A DNA stretch of 64,000 nucleotides, taken from assembly GCA_947085045.1 (NCBI GenBank), contig CAMTUU010000005.1, forward strand, positions 251,241-315,240, read 5' to 3'. Source of the DNA: Pseudolysinimonas_A sp947085045. Its GTDB lineage: Bacteria; Actinomycetota; Actinomycetes; Actinomycetales; Microbacteriaceae. The number at the start of each line of letters is the position of its first letter. Within the stretch, counting starts at the first letter, position 1. Below the pieces are notes generated by a model, which saw only the letters and a program-made list of their open reading frames with translations, was not told where the DNA came from and did no database searches. The position numbers and the translations under genes are program-made. Shown piece by piece: positions 8,543-17,545 of this stretch.

Positions 8543-9046
8543 TCAGACCCGGTTGTTCTCGAGCAGCTTCGCGACCGCGTGCGGCACATAGGGCGACACG
8601 TCGCCGCCGAGCGACGCCACCTGCCGCACGAGAGAACTCGACACGTGCGCGTGTGCGGGGTCCGGCAGCAGGAAGATCGTCTCCACCCCCGCAAGATTGC
8701 GGTTCACGATCGCCATCGGCGTCTCGTAGGCGACGTCGATCTGCGAGCGGATGCCCTTCACGAGCACGCTCGCGCCGACATCCGTGCAGTAGTCGACGAG
8801 CAGTCCCACGCTCCACGAGGTGACGACGATGTTGCCCGCGCCCTTTTTCCACCCAGCGCCCGCCTCGGCGACGGCCTCCTGGATGAGCGACACGCGCTGC
8901 GCGATCGGCAGCAGAGCCGTCTTGCCCGGGTTGTGCACGACCAGCACGTGCAGTTCGTCGAAGAGGCCCGCGGCCCGCTCGATCACGTCGAGGTGCCCCA
9001 AGGTCACCGGATCGAACGACCCCGGGACGACAGCGATCCGGCTCAC
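8543..9046 (-). CDS. coaD: Phosphopantetheine adenylyltransferase
   Basis: A 167-aa enzyme catalysing the penultimate step of coenzyme A synthesis: 4'-phosphopantetheine plus ATP gives dephospho-CoA. The nucleotidyltransferase signature VPGSFDPVTLGHLDVIERA (about 7-25, with the T/HxGH motif) is at the N-terminus, and the C-terminal ISSSLVRQ-type motif appears as VSSSLVRQVASLGGDVS. The length equals the family norm. It lies 35 bases downstream of recG. The grouping of recG, rsmD and coaD is common in actinobacteria, although rsmD is separated here by corA and inverted. Confidence 0.95.
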   Translation of the reverse strand: MSRIAVVPGSFDPVTLGHLDVIERAAGLFDELHVLVVHNPGKTALLPIAQRVSLIQEAVAEAGAGWKKGAGNIVVTSWSVGLLVDYCTDVGASVLVKGIRSQIDVAYETPMAIVNRNLAGVETIFLLPDPAHAHVSSSLVRQVASLGGDVSPYVPHAVAKLLENNRV

Positions 9047-9080
9047 GTCGTCACCCTAGCGGCTGATCATTTCCCGCCGC

Positions 9081-11228
9081 TCAACTCTTACCCAGGAAGG
9101 CCCGCTCGGTCTCGTCGAGACGCCGGTCGAGCGCATCCTTGAGCGCGGGATGCTCGCGCAGCTCCGGATCGGACTCGAGGATGCCGGCAGCCACCTCGCG
9201 CGCATCCTCGATGAGCTTCCCGTCCCGCGAGACGCGCAGCAGCTTCAGCGACGACCGCCCGCCCGACTGCGACTCCCCCAACACGTCGCCTTCGCGGCGC
9301 AGCTCGAGGTCGGCCTGGGCGAGTTCGAATCCGTCGAGCGTCGCGGCGACGGCATCCACCCGCTCGCGGGCGAGCGAGATCGGGTCGACGTGTGTGACGA
9401 ACAGGCACAGCCCGGGCACGCTCCCCCGCCCGACGCGTCCACGCAGCTGGTGCAACTGGGCGATGCCGAACCGGTCGGCGTCGAGCACCACCATCGTCGA
9501 GGCGTTGGGCACGTCGACCCCGACCTCGATGACGGTGGTCGCGACGAGGGCGTCGATCTCTCCGCGCGAAAAGGCGCGCATCGTCGCATCCTTCTCGTCG
9601 GCACTCATCCGACCGTGCAGCACCTCGATGCGGCGGTCGCGAAGCCGCGGATGCCGGCGCAGCTCCTCGATCACGCTCAGCACCGCCGACACCGGCGGGA
9701 GCCCCTCCTCCGGCGCCTCCGCGTCGGGGTCGGCTTCCTCGAGGGTCTTGGCGTCGATCGCGGGACAGACGACGAAGCCCTGGTGCCCCTTGTCGAGCTC
9801 CTCGGCGAGACGCTCCCAGACGCGGGCGATCCACCCGGGATGCTCGGCCAGCCCGACGACGTGCGACTCGATCGGCGAGCGCCCCTTCGGCAACTGGGTG
9901 ATCGTCGACACGTCGAGGTCGCCGAACACCGTCATCGCGACGGTGCGCGGGATCGGGGTTGCCGTCAGCACGAGCACGTGGGGAGACTCCCCCTTGAGCC
10001 GCAGGGCCTCCCGCTGGTCGACGCCGAAGCGGTGCTGCTCGTCGACGACCACCAAGCCGAGGTCGGCGAACTGCACCTGGTCGCCGAGCAGCGCATGCGT
10101 GCCGACGACGATGGATGCTCCGCCCGACGCCGCCGCGAGCGTGGCCTTGCGACGGTCGGCGACCGGCAGCTGCCCGGTGATGAGCGTGGGGCGCAGGCGG
10201 GCAGCCAGGTCGGGGCCGAGGGACTGCACGATCGAGCGCAGGTGCTGCCCGGCGAGCACCTCGGTCGGCGCGAGGAACGCCGACTGTCCACCCGAGTCGG
10301 CGACCGCGAGCATCGCCTTGAGTGCGACGAGCGTCTTTCCCGAGCCGACCTCGCCCTGCACGAGACGGTTCATCGGGATGCCCGACGCCAGGTCGTGCTC
10401 GATCTCGGCACCGACCGCCTTCTGGTCGTCGGTGAGCTCCCACGGGAGGCGTTCGGCGAACTCCGCCGACGATTTGCCGGGCAGCCGCTTGCTGGCGACC
10501 CGGGCGCGGTAGAGCGCGCGCTGACGCAGCAGCGAGGTCTGCAGCACGAGCGCCTCGTGGAACCGCAGCGTCTCCTGCGCCTCGCGCCAATCGCCCTCGA
10601 CCCGCGGCTGATGGATGAGGCGGAGCGCATCCCGGAACCCCAGCAGTGTGCGCGCGGCACGCACCGCCTCGGGCACCGGGTCGTCGAGCGGCGGCAGCGC
10701 GTCGACCTGTGCCTGGATCACTCCGCGGATCTTCGTGCCGTCGAGCGACGACGTGGCCGGGTAGATCGGCATCGGCGCCTCGGCCCAGGCCCGCGCCTCC
10801 TCGGAGTCGGCGTCGAGGTCATCCGGAAACCCCTCGTACGCCGGATGCGCGAGCTGCCGGGTCTCGCGGTAGAGCCCGACCTTGCCGGCGAAGATGCCGC
10901 GCATCCCGGGCTTCAGCCCGTAGGTCGCCCGGCGGCTGAAGAACGTGAGCTGCAGGGTGCCGGTGCCGTCGGTGATGACGACTTCGATGAGCTCCCCGTG
11001 GCGCTGACGCATCGGGCGGGCGTTGATGCTGCGCACCTCCGCCACGACGACGACGGTGTCACCGATGCGCAGCGAGTCGAGCGGCGTGAGCTCGCCGCGC
11101 ACGGCGTACCGGCGCGGGTAGTGGGCGAGCAGATCGCCGACGGTCTCGAGTCCGAACGCCTTCTCGAACAGCGGCGCGACGCGCGCACCGAGCGCCGTCA
11201 GCAGGCGCGTGTCGAGCGGTCCGGGCAC
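9081..11228 (-). CDS. recG: ATP-dependent DNA helicase RecG
   Basis: A 715-aa superfamily 2 helicase that reverses stalled replication forks and branch-migrates Holliday junctions. An N-terminal wedge/OB region (about 1-150) precedes the helicase core. Walker A is QGEVGSGKTLVALKA, motif II is VVVDEQHRFG (DEQH), motif III is VLTATPIPRT, and the C-terminal lobe has ATTVIEVGVDVPNA and QLRGRVGRG. I chose GTG 11228 (VPGPLDTRLL...) because homologs begin there; ATG 11261 is the longer alternative. The gene is complete. Confidence 0.93.
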   Translation of the reverse strand: MPGPLDTRLLTALGARVAPLFEKAFGLETVGDLLAHYPRRYAVRGELTPLDSLRIGDTVVVVAEVRSINARPMRQRHGELIEVVITDGTGTLQLTFFSRRATYGLKPGMRGIFAGKVGLYRETRQLAHPAYEGFPDDLDADSEEARAWAEAPMPIYPATSSLDGTKIRGVIQAQVDALPPLDDPVPEAVRAARTLLGFRDALRLIHQPRVEGDWREAQETLRFHEALVLQTSLLRQRALYRARVASKRLPGKSSAEFAERLPWELTDDQKAVGAEIEHDLASGIPMNRLVQGEVGSGKTLVALKAMLAVADSGGQSAFLAPTEVLAGQHLRSIVQSLGPDLAARLRPTLITGQLPVADRRKATLAAASGGASIVVGTHALLGDQVQFADLGLVVVDEQHRFGVDQREALRLKGESPHVLVLTATPIPRTVAMTVFGDLDVSTITQLPKGRSPIESHVVGLAEHPGWIARVWERLAEELDKGHQGFVVCPAIDAKTLEEADPDAEAPEEGLPPVSAVLSVIEELRRHPRLRDRRIEVLHGRMSADEKDATMRAFSRGEIDALVATTVIEVGVDVPNASTMVVLDADRFGIAQLHQLRGRVGRGSVPGLCLFVTHVDPISLARERVDAVAATLDGFELAQADLELRREGDVLGESQSGGRSSLKLLRVSRDGKLIEDAREVAAGILESDPELREHPALKDALDRRLDETERAFLGKS

Positions 11229-11277
11229 GTTCCGAGGGTAGCCCGAGCCCCGGGCGAGCATGCCACCGGAAGTCGGC

Positions 11278-12312
11278 CTACAGCCAGCCGCGCTTCTTGA
11301 AGACGACGTAGAGCACGACGCTCGACGCCGCCATCAGCCCCAGCGCCCCGAAGTATCCCCAGCGCAGGTCGAGCTCGGGCATGAAGGTGAAGTTCATGCC
11401 GTAGATGGAGCCGACCAGCGACGGGGCGAACAGGATCGCCGCCCACCCCGAGATGCGGCGGGTCTGCTCGGCCTGGTCGATGCTCGCCGCCGACAGCCGC
11501 TGCGCCTCATCGTTCTGCCGCTGCCCGACGAGCGAGGTGTTGACGGCGAGGATGTCGCGCAGCAGCACCCGAAACTCCTCGATCTTCTCGGTCGTCTGGA
11601 TGACGTGGTCGGCCATGTCGCGCAGCACCGGTTCAAGCTCGTCGTCGACATGGCCGTCGGCGAAGCCCGCCGAGAACTGGTCGAGCATCGCGGTCAGCGG
11701 TGTGACCGCCCGCTGGAACTCGATCACCTCGCGGCTGAGCTCGTAGATGCGCCGCGAGACCTTCGGGTCGCCGTCGAACACCTGCGTCTCGATCTCGTCG
11801 ATGTCGGTCGCGAGACCCTCGATGACCGGCGTGTAGCCGTCGACGACGGCGTCCATGATCGCGTACAGCACCGCCTCGGCGCCGCCGTGCATCGCGTCGG
11901 GCGTCGACTCCATGTGACGCCGCACGATGGACAGGTCGGGGCCTTCGCTGTGCCGCACCGTGATGACGAAGTTCGCGCCGGCGAAGACGTGCAACTCACC
12001 GAAGTCGACGTGCTCGACGTCGTCGTCGTAGTGGGCCGCACGCAGCACCATGAACATCGTGCCGCCGTAGCGCTCCAGCTTGGGCCGCTGGTGCGCGACC
12101 ACGGCATCCTCGATCGCGAGTTCATGGAGGTCGAACTCGTCGGCCAGCTCGACGAGCAGCGAGGTCTCCGGTCGGTAGAGGCCGATCCAGGCGAGGGCGG
12201 CGGGCTGCTGCGCCAGCAGCGAGAAGGTCTCGGCCAGGGTCGCAGGGGTCGCGATGCGTGCCCCCTCGACGTACACCGCGTTGTTGACCACCCCGGGTTC
12301 GCGCGTCGCCAC
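11278..12312 (-). CDS. corA: CorA-family magnesium/cobalt transporter
   Basis: A 344-aa (from GTG 12312) CorA-type divalent cation channel. It has a large cytoplasmic alpha/beta funnel, a long stalk helix, and two C-terminal membrane helices, the first followed by the diagnostic GMN in SIYGMNFTFMPE. The protein ends with the usual basic tail (FKKRGWL). Residues 25 upstream (to 12387) are in frame but show no support as translation start. It is convergent with nothing and divergent from rsmD across a 95-bp gap. It probably imports Mg2+ as a homopentamer. Confidence 0.9.
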   Translation of the reverse strand: MATREPGVVNNAVYVEGARIATPATLAETFSLLAQQPAALAWIGLYRPETSLLVELADEFDLHELAIEDAVVAHQRPKLERYGGTMFMVLRAAHYDDDVEHVDFGELHVFAGANFVITVRHSEGPDLSIVRRHMESTPDAMHGGAEAVLYAIMDAVVDGYTPVIEGLATDIDEIETQVFDGDPKVSRRIYELSREVIEFQRAVTPLTAMLDQFSAGFADGHVDDELEPVLRDMADHVIQTTEKIEEFRVLLRDILAVNTSLVGQRQNDEAQRLSAASIDQAEQTRRISGWAAILFAPSLVGSIYGMNFTFMPELDLRWGYFGALGLMAASSVVLYVVFKKRGWL

Positions 12313-12407
12313 GTGCTGATCGTAGGGCCGCGATCCGTCGCACTCGTGACGGATCGCGGGTCGAAACATCCCGGAGCCGCGCGGCAACGACGGGATACCG
12401 TGAGGGT

Positions 12408-12992
12408 GTGACGCGGATCATCTCGGGCTTCGCCGGATCGCTGCGCCTCGCGGTGCCGCCGGTCGGCACCCGCCCGACGAGCGACCGGGTGCGCGAGGCG
12501 ATCTTCTCCGCCCTCGACGCCCGCGGCGTGCTGCCGGGTGCGCGTGTGCTCGACCTCTACGCGGGGTCGGGAGCTCTCGGACTCGAAGCCGCCTCCCGCG
12601 GCGCCGCCCACGTCACCCTCGTCGACAAGTCGTCGGGCGCGCACCGGGTCACCACCGACAACGCCGCCCGCGTGCGCAAGGCCGCTCCCCCCGGCGCCGC
12701 GCCCGAGATCGTCGTCTCGTCGCAGCCCGTGCAGTCGTTCCTGGGCGGGGCGACCGTCACTTGGGATGTCGTCTTCCTCGACCCGCCGTACGACCTCGGC
12801 GGCCTCGAACTGACGCACAACCTCGACGCGCTCATCCCGCGTCTCGCGGAAGACGCCGTCGTCGTCGTGGAACGCTCCGCCCGCGACCGGGCACCGGACT
12901 GGCCCGACGGCCTCGAGCTCGACCGCCGCAAGGACTACAGCGAGACAGCGGTCTTCTACCTCGCTCCAACACCCTCCACAGCTGGGTCATAG
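12408..12992 (+). CDS. rsmD: 16S rRNA (guanine(966)-N(2))-methyltransferase
   Basis: A 194-aa SAM-dependent enzyme that methylates G966 of 16S rRNA in the small-subunit P-site region. It begins MTRIISGFAGSLRLAVPP, which matches the family start, and contains the RPTSDRVREAIF motif, motif I VLDLYAGSGALGLEA, and the catalytic DPPYDLG. It starts at GTG 12408. It sits opposite recG/coaD, with which it is usually clustered. Confidence 0.92.
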   Translation: MTRIISGFAGSLRLAVPPVGTRPTSDRVREAIFSALDARGVLPGARVLDLYAGSGALGLEAASRGAAHVTLVDKSSGAHRVTTDNAARVRKAAPPGAAPEIVVSSQPVQSFLGGATVTWDVVFLDPPYDLGGLELTHNLDALIPRLAEDAVVVVERSARDRAPDWPDGLELDRRKDYSETAVFYLAPTPSTAGS

Positions 12993-13014
12993 AGTCCGCT
13001 GCTCTTCTGGGCGC

Positions 13015-13848
13015 ATGACGACTGGGACGGATGCCGACGGCCACGAGATCGACGAAGAGGATCGCGGTCTCGTCTACGACATGACCACCCTCGTGAACCG
13101 ACGCGTGGCCCTCGGCCTTTTCGGCGGCATCTCGGTGGCGACACTGCTCGCGGCGTGCGCCCCGGCCGCGGTGACGCCCACCGCCGTCGCCACGGACGGA
13201 ACGGCGACGACGCCCGACGACGACCCCGTCGAGGTGCCCGACGAGACCGGCGGCCCGTACCCGGGCGACGGCTCGAACGGGGTGAACGTGCTCGACGACT
13301 CCGGCATCGTGCGGTCCGACATCCGATCGTCGTTCGGGGCGTCGACGGTGACCGCCGCCGGCGTGCCGCTCGCGATCGTGCTCACGGTGCGGGATGCCAC
13401 CACCGGCGACGCGCTGAGCGGCGGCGCGGTCTATCTGTGGCACTGCGACCGCGACGGCGCCTACTCGCTCTACTCGAACGGCCTCGAGGACGTGAACTAC
13501 CTCCGCGGCGTGCAGGAGATCGGCGCCGACGGCTCGGTGACCTTCACCTCGATCTTCCCCGCCTGCTACGCGGGGCGGTGGCCGCACATTCACTTCGAGG
13601 TGTACTCCGACGTCACCACCGCGATCGCCTCGGGCCCGATCGTGAAGACCTCGCAGATCGCCCTGCCGAAGGAGGTCTGCGCGACGGTCTACGCGACCGA
13701 CGGCTACGCGCAGAGCGTGCGGAACCTCTCGGGGGTGTCGCTCGCGAGCGACAACGTGTTCGGCGACGACCAGGGCATCCATCAGATCGCGACGATGACC
13801 GGATCGGTCTCCGCGGGCTACACGGCGGCGCTGACGATCGGGGTGTAG
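13015..13848 (+). CDS. Intradiol ring-cleavage dioxygenase-like protein, probable Tat-exported lipoprotein
   Basis: A 277-aa protein. An N-terminal signal with NRRVALGLFGG and a lipobox-like LLAACAP (near 40-46) suggests Tat export and lipid attachment. The C-terminal domain has the intradiol dioxygenase fold with all expected Fe(III) ligands in recognisable positions: Tyr in GAYSLYS, Tyr in ACYAGRWP, and two His in PHIHFEV. Cytoplasmic intradiol dioxygenases cleave catechols; the exported versions are common in actinobacteria and of unproven substrate. It is convergent with thiL, the two stops abutting without overlap. Confidence 0.85.
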   Translation: MTTGTDADGHEIDEEDRGLVYDMTTLVNRRVALGLFGGISVATLLAACAPAAVTPTAVATDGTATTPDDDPVEVPDETGGPYPGDGSNGVNVLDDSGIVRSDIRSSFGASTVTAAGVPLAIVLTVRDATTGDALSGGAVYLWHCDRDGAYSLYSNGLEDVNYLRGVQEIGADGSVTFTSIFPACYAGRWPHIHFEVYSDVTTAIASGPIVKTSQIALPKEVCATVYATDGYAQSVRNLSGVSLASDNVFGDDQGIHQIATMTGSVSAGYTAALTIGV

Positions 13849-14823
13849 CTACCGATCGCCGTCCACGTAGGGATCCCAGCCGCCGCGCTCGTCGAACGGG
13901 ACCCCGTCGACGTTCACACCCTCGCCGGCCTCCACCCGCCCGATCACGCGGAAGCCGCGCGGCAGCACGGCATCCGCCGGGAAGGTCGCGAGCAGCGCGT
14001 GCGCCTCGCCGCCCACGAGGGATGTCGGCGACTCGAGCGCCGCGAACAGGATGTCGAGCCGCACCCCCGACGCGACGGCGATGCGCCGGGCGTCGATCGC
14101 GAGCCCGTCGCTCACGTCGAGCATCGCCGTAGCGCCGGCGAGCGCGGCGGCGACCCCCGCGGCGAGGGGCGGCGAGGGCGCGAGCTGCGCCTCGAGCTCG
14201 GCGGGGAACTCGGCGCGCAGGGCGACGGCACGGGCCGCATCCGGCGCTCCCCCCTCGTCGACGGCGCGCTCGAACAGCAGGTCGAGCCCCCGGGCGGCGA
14301 GGTCGAGGGGACCGGAGACGGCGAGCACGTCGCCCGGCCGGGCGCCGGACCTGGTCACCGGCTCGCGGCCCTCCAGGTCGCCGAAGGCGGTCACCGCGAT
14401 CGTCAGCGTCGCCGATGACGACAGGTCTCCGCCGACGACCCCGCACCCGGGCGCGAGGGTCTCGCACGCGTCGCGCAGACCGTCGGCGATGCCCTCGATC
14501 ACCGAGACGTCGGTGTCGGGCGGCGCGGCGAGCGCGATCACCAGGGCGATCGGCACGGCACCCATCGCGGCGATGTCGGCGAGGTTCGTCGTGGCCGCCT
14601 TCCAGCCGAGGTCGTGCGGCGTCGACCAGGCGAGGCGGAAGTCGGGTCCGTGGATCATCGTGTCGGTCGTCACCACGAAGCGACCGTCGGGGGCGCGCAG
14701 CACGGCGGCGTCGTCGCCGGGCCCGAGGATCGTCGCGCTCGACTCCGGCAGCCGCGGGAAGATCCTGGCCAGCACCGCCGATTCGCCGAGCTCCTGGAGA
14801 GTGCCGCTGCCGGGGGTTGCCAC
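13849..14823 (-). CDS. thiL: Thiamine-monophosphate kinase
   Basis: A 324-aa ATP-dependent enzyme converting thiamine monophosphate to the active diphosphate. It belongs to the PurM/ThiL fold. Typical segments are ILGPGDDAAVL with its Mg2+-binding Asp pair, TTDTMIHGPDF, WKAATTNLADIAAMGA, and GGDLSSS. The start is GTG 14823. It lies in a conserved neighbourhood with the DUF3515 gene, ddl and gpsA. Confidence 0.93.
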   Translation of the reverse strand: MATPGSGTLQELGESAVLARIFPRLPESSATILGPGDDAAVLRAPDGRFVVTTDTMIHGPDFRLAWSTPHDLGWKAATTNLADIAAMGAVPIALVIALAAPPDTDVSVIEGIADGLRDACETLAPGCGVVGGDLSSSATLTIAVTAFGDLEGREPVTRSGARPGDVLAVSGPLDLAARGLDLLFERAVDEGGAPDAARAVALRAEFPAELEAQLAPSPPLAAGVAAALAGATAMLDVSDGLAIDARRIAVASGVRLDILFAALESPTSLVGGEAHALLATFPADAVLPRGFRVIGRVEAGEGVNVDGVPFDERGGWDPYVDGDR

Positions 14824-14849
14824 GTCGGCCAGGTTAGCCTGGGAGGGTC

Positions 14850-15359
14850 ATGTCCTTTCGCCGCACCCTCGCCGCCCTCGCCGGGGCCACCTTCGCCGTC
14901 GTGCTCGCCGGCTGCTCCCCCGTCGTGTCGATGGCACCCGCGGCGGAGTTCGCGAACGATCCCGAGTGCGCCGCCGCCAGCGTGCGGATGCCCGAGACGA
15001 TCGGCACTTTCGCCCTGCGGCAGACCGACGCGCAGGCCACGGCGGCCTGGGGCGAGCCGACGATCGTGCTCTCCTCCTGCGGCGTGCCGGTGCCCGAGGT
15101 GTCCGACCTCCCGTGCGTCGAGATCAACGGCATCTTCTGGCTGCGCGAAGAGGTTCCCGCCGGGCTCGCCTTCACCACCTACGGCCGCGACCCCGCCATC
15201 CGCGTGGTCGTCGACGTGCCCGACGACGTGGCGAACGCCGCCATCCCGCCGGGCATCGTGCTCGACGCTCTCTCGACCCCGGTCTCGTTCACCTCCGAGA
15301 CCGGCAGGGCATGTCTCGCCCTGGAGGAGACCGTCACGGGCGCCGAACCGGCGAACTGA
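14850..15359 (+). CDS. DUF3515 lipoprotein
   Basis: A 169-aa exported protein with a lipoprotein signal (FAVVLAGCSP, Cys near 24) and the DUF3515 domain, including paired cysteines and the SSCGVPVPEV motif. The function of the family is unknown, but it is regularly found next to ddl in actinobacteria, suggesting a cell-wall role. It is divergent from thiL across 26 bp and convergent with ddl. Confidence 0.85.
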   Translation: MSFRRTLAALAGATFAVVLAGCSPVVSMAPAAEFANDPECAAASVRMPETIGTFALRQTDAQATAAWGEPTIVLSSCGVPVPEVSDLPCVEINGIFWLREEVPAGLAFTTYGRDPAIRVVVDVPDDVANAAIPPGIVLDALSTPVSFTSETGRACLALEETVTGAEPAN

Positions 15360-15369
15360 GCGCGCGCGG

Positions 15370-16461
15370 CTACCGCGCGGTCTGCAGACCCAGCGTGATC
15401 AACTCGTCGATGAGCTCGGGGTAGCCGACGCCCGACGCCTGCCAGCACGCGGGGAACATCGAGATCGGCGTGAAGCCGGGCATGGTGTTGACCTCGTTGA
15501 GCACGAAGCCCTCGCCGGTGAAGAAGAAGTCGACCCGCGCGAGCCCCGCGCCGCCGATCGCCTCGAACGCACGCGCGGCGATCCGCTGCATCTCCGCCAG
15601 CTCCCCGGGAGCGAGGTCGGCCGGGCAGACCAGCTCGACGCCGGGAGCGTCGTGGTACTTCGCGTCGAAGTCGTAGAACTCGCGGGTCGTCAGCACGATC
15701 TCACCGGCGACGCTCACCCGGGGCTCCGCGCCGTCGCGGCCCTGCAGCACGGCGCACTCGACCTCCCGGCCGACGATCGCGGTCTCGACGAGCACCGTGT
15801 GATCTTCGGCGAAGGCGAGGTCGAGGGCCGCGCCGAGGTCGTCGAGGCGCTTCACCTTCGTGACGCCGACACTCGAGCCGGCGCGCGCGGGTTTGACGAA
15901 GACCGGGAGTCCGAGACCCTCGATGCGGCGACGCCACAGGTCGGCGTCGGCGACGAGCCGCGCCCGGGTGACGGTGACCCACGGCGCCACCTCGATCCCG
16001 GCTCCCGCGAGCACCGTCTTCGTGAAGTGCTTGTCCATGCCGAGGGCCGAGGCGAGCACGCCGTTGCCGACGTAGGGCAGGCCGACCAGTTCGAAGAGAC
16101 CCTGGATGGTGCCGTCCTCGCCGAACGGTCCGTGCAGGATCGGGAAGGCGACATCCACCTCGCCGAGCGAGCGCACGGTGCCGTCGGCGTCGCGCACGGT
16201 GAACTCGCGGGTCGCCACCGACTCGGGCAGGAAGACGCGGGTGCCGTTGTCGGTCACCACGGGCAGGTCGTCGGCGAGCGTCAGCCCGGTCGCGTCGTCG
16301 GGCTGCAGGGTCAGGATGCCGTCCGGCGTGATGCCGACCGGCACCACCTCGTACTTCGACCGGTCGATCGCTCCGAGCACGCCACCCGCCGTCGCGCATG
16401 AGATGCCGTGCTCGCTCGAGCGTCCGCCGAAGAACAGCGCGACGCAGATCTTGTCGCTCAC
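15370..16461 (-). CDS. ddl: D-alanine--D-alanine ligase
   Basis: A 363-aa ATP-grasp enzyme making the D-Ala-D-Ala dipeptide of peptidoglycan. The N-terminus (VALFFGGRSSEHGISCATA) is the family signature. The ATP-grasp region includes FVKPARAGSSVGVTKV and EVECAVLQG, and the metal-binding end has FVLNEVNTMPGFTPISMFP. GTG 16461 is preceded by GGGGAG. It starts three bases after the gpsA stop and is surely co-transcribed with it. Confidence 0.95.
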   Translation of the reverse strand: MSDKICVALFFGGRSSEHGISCATAGGVLGAIDRSKYEVVPVGITPDGILTLQPDDATGLTLADDLPVVTDNGTRVFLPESVATREFTVRDADGTVRSLGEVDVAFPILHGPFGEDGTIQGLFELVGLPYVGNGVLASALGMDKHFTKTVLAGAGIEVAPWVTVTRARLVADADLWRRRIEGLGLPVFVKPARAGSSVGVTKVKRLDDLGAALDLAFAEDHTVLVETAIVGREVECAVLQGRDGAEPRVSVAGEIVLTTREFYDFDAKYHDAPGVELVCPADLAPGELAEMQRIAARAFEAIGGAGLARVDFFFTGEGFVLNEVNTMPGFTPISMFPACWQASGVGYPELIDELITLGLQTAR

Positions 16462-16463
16462 GG

Positions 16464-17501
16464 TCACTCCCCTTGGGGCTCGGTCGTGTCGGTGGTGAGG
16501 TGCGGCGCGAGGTCGCGCGGGGCGAGGGTGCCGGCGAGCACCTCGGCGACCTGCGTGACGATCGGCATCTCGACGCCCCTCGCGGCGGCGAGCTCGAGCA
16601 CCGGCGCGACCGAGGCCAGCCCCTCGGCGGTCTGGTTCATCTGCTTCACGACTTCGGCGTAGTCGTAGCCCTGCCCGAGCAGCCGGCCGGCGGTGTTGTT
16701 GCGCGACAGCGACGACTCGCAGGTGGCGATGAGGTCGCCGAGGCCGGCGAGCCCGCTCATCGTCTCGGCCAGCGCTCCGTGGGCGACGGCGAAGTCGGTC
16801 ATCTCGACGAGCCCCCGGGTGATGATCGACGCCTTCGTGTTCTCGCCGTAGCCGACGCCGTCGACGATGCCGATCGCGACGGCGATGAGGTTCTTGAGCA
16901 CTCCGCCGAACTCGGTGCCGACGACATCCGTGTTCACGAAGCAGCGGAAGTAGCGGTTGCTGGCCGTCGCCGCGACATCGGATGCCGTGGCCAGGCTGGT
17001 CGACGACACGACGGCGGCGGTGGGCTGCTCCTTGGCGATCTCGAGCGCGAGGTTCGGCCCGGACACGACCGCGATGCGCTCGGGGTCGATGCCGAGCTCG
17101 GCGAGGATGACCTCGCTCATCCGGGCGAGGGTGCCGCGCTCGACGCCCTTCATGAGCGACACGACGGTCGCCGTCTCGGGGATGAGTTCCTTCACGATGC
17201 GGAGGTTCTCGCGCAACGACTGCGCCGGCACCGAGAGGTAGACCTGGTCGGCGCCCTCGAGCACCTCGGGCAACCGCGGGCTCGCCGCGACGGTGCGCGG
17301 CAGGTTGATGCCGGGCAGGTAGTCGGAGTTGCGGTGCGACTGGCTGATCTCGCGGGCGAGTTCGGGGCGGCGCGCCCAGACGGCGACGCTGTTGCCGGCA
17401 TCCCCGAGGATCTTCGCGAACGTGGTGCCCCACGATCCGGCACCGAGAACGGCCACTCGCCGACCGATGTCGGGGAGCACGAGGGGCTGCGTCATCGTCA
17501 C
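16464..17501 (-). CDS. gpsA: NAD(P)H-dependent glycerol-3-phosphate dehydrogenase
   Basis: A 345-aa enzyme producing sn-glycerol-3-phosphate for phospholipid synthesis. The Rossmann motif VAVLGAGSWGTTFAKIL is near 16-32, followed by SVPAQSLRENL, SLMKGVERGT, the SGPNLALEIAKEQPTA block, and the catalytic Lys in GGVLKNLIAVAIGIVDG. Start GTG 17501; an in-frame ATG two codons later is also possible. It follows plsC in pathway logic, but the EI24 gene lies between them on the other strand. Confidence 0.95.
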   Translation of the reverse strand: MTMTQPLVLPDIGRRVAVLGAGSWGTTFAKILGDAGNSVAVWARRPELAREISQSHRNSDYLPGINLPRTVAASPRLPEVLEGADQVYLSVPAQSLRENLRIVKELIPETATVVSLMKGVERGTLARMSEVILAELGIDPERIAVVSGPNLALEIAKEQPTAAVVSSTSLATASDVAATASNRYFRCFVNTDVVGTEFGGVLKNLIAVAIGIVDGVGYGENTKASIITRGLVEMTDFAVAHGALAETMSGLAGLGDLIATCESSLSRNNTAGRLLGQGYDYAEVVKQMNQTAEGLASVAPVLELAAARGVEMPIVTQVAEVLAGTLAPRDLAPHLTTDTTEPQGE

Positions 17502-17545
17502 GCGCCCAGTCTTCCAGCTAACGACGTCGTGACTAACCTGAACCC

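Noticed and set aside
13015..13848. Catechol-degrading enzyme of the catabolic pathway
   Set aside because: The domain fits, but the protein carries an export/lipoprotein signal and is not near pathway genes, so cytoplasmic catechol cleavage is not supported.
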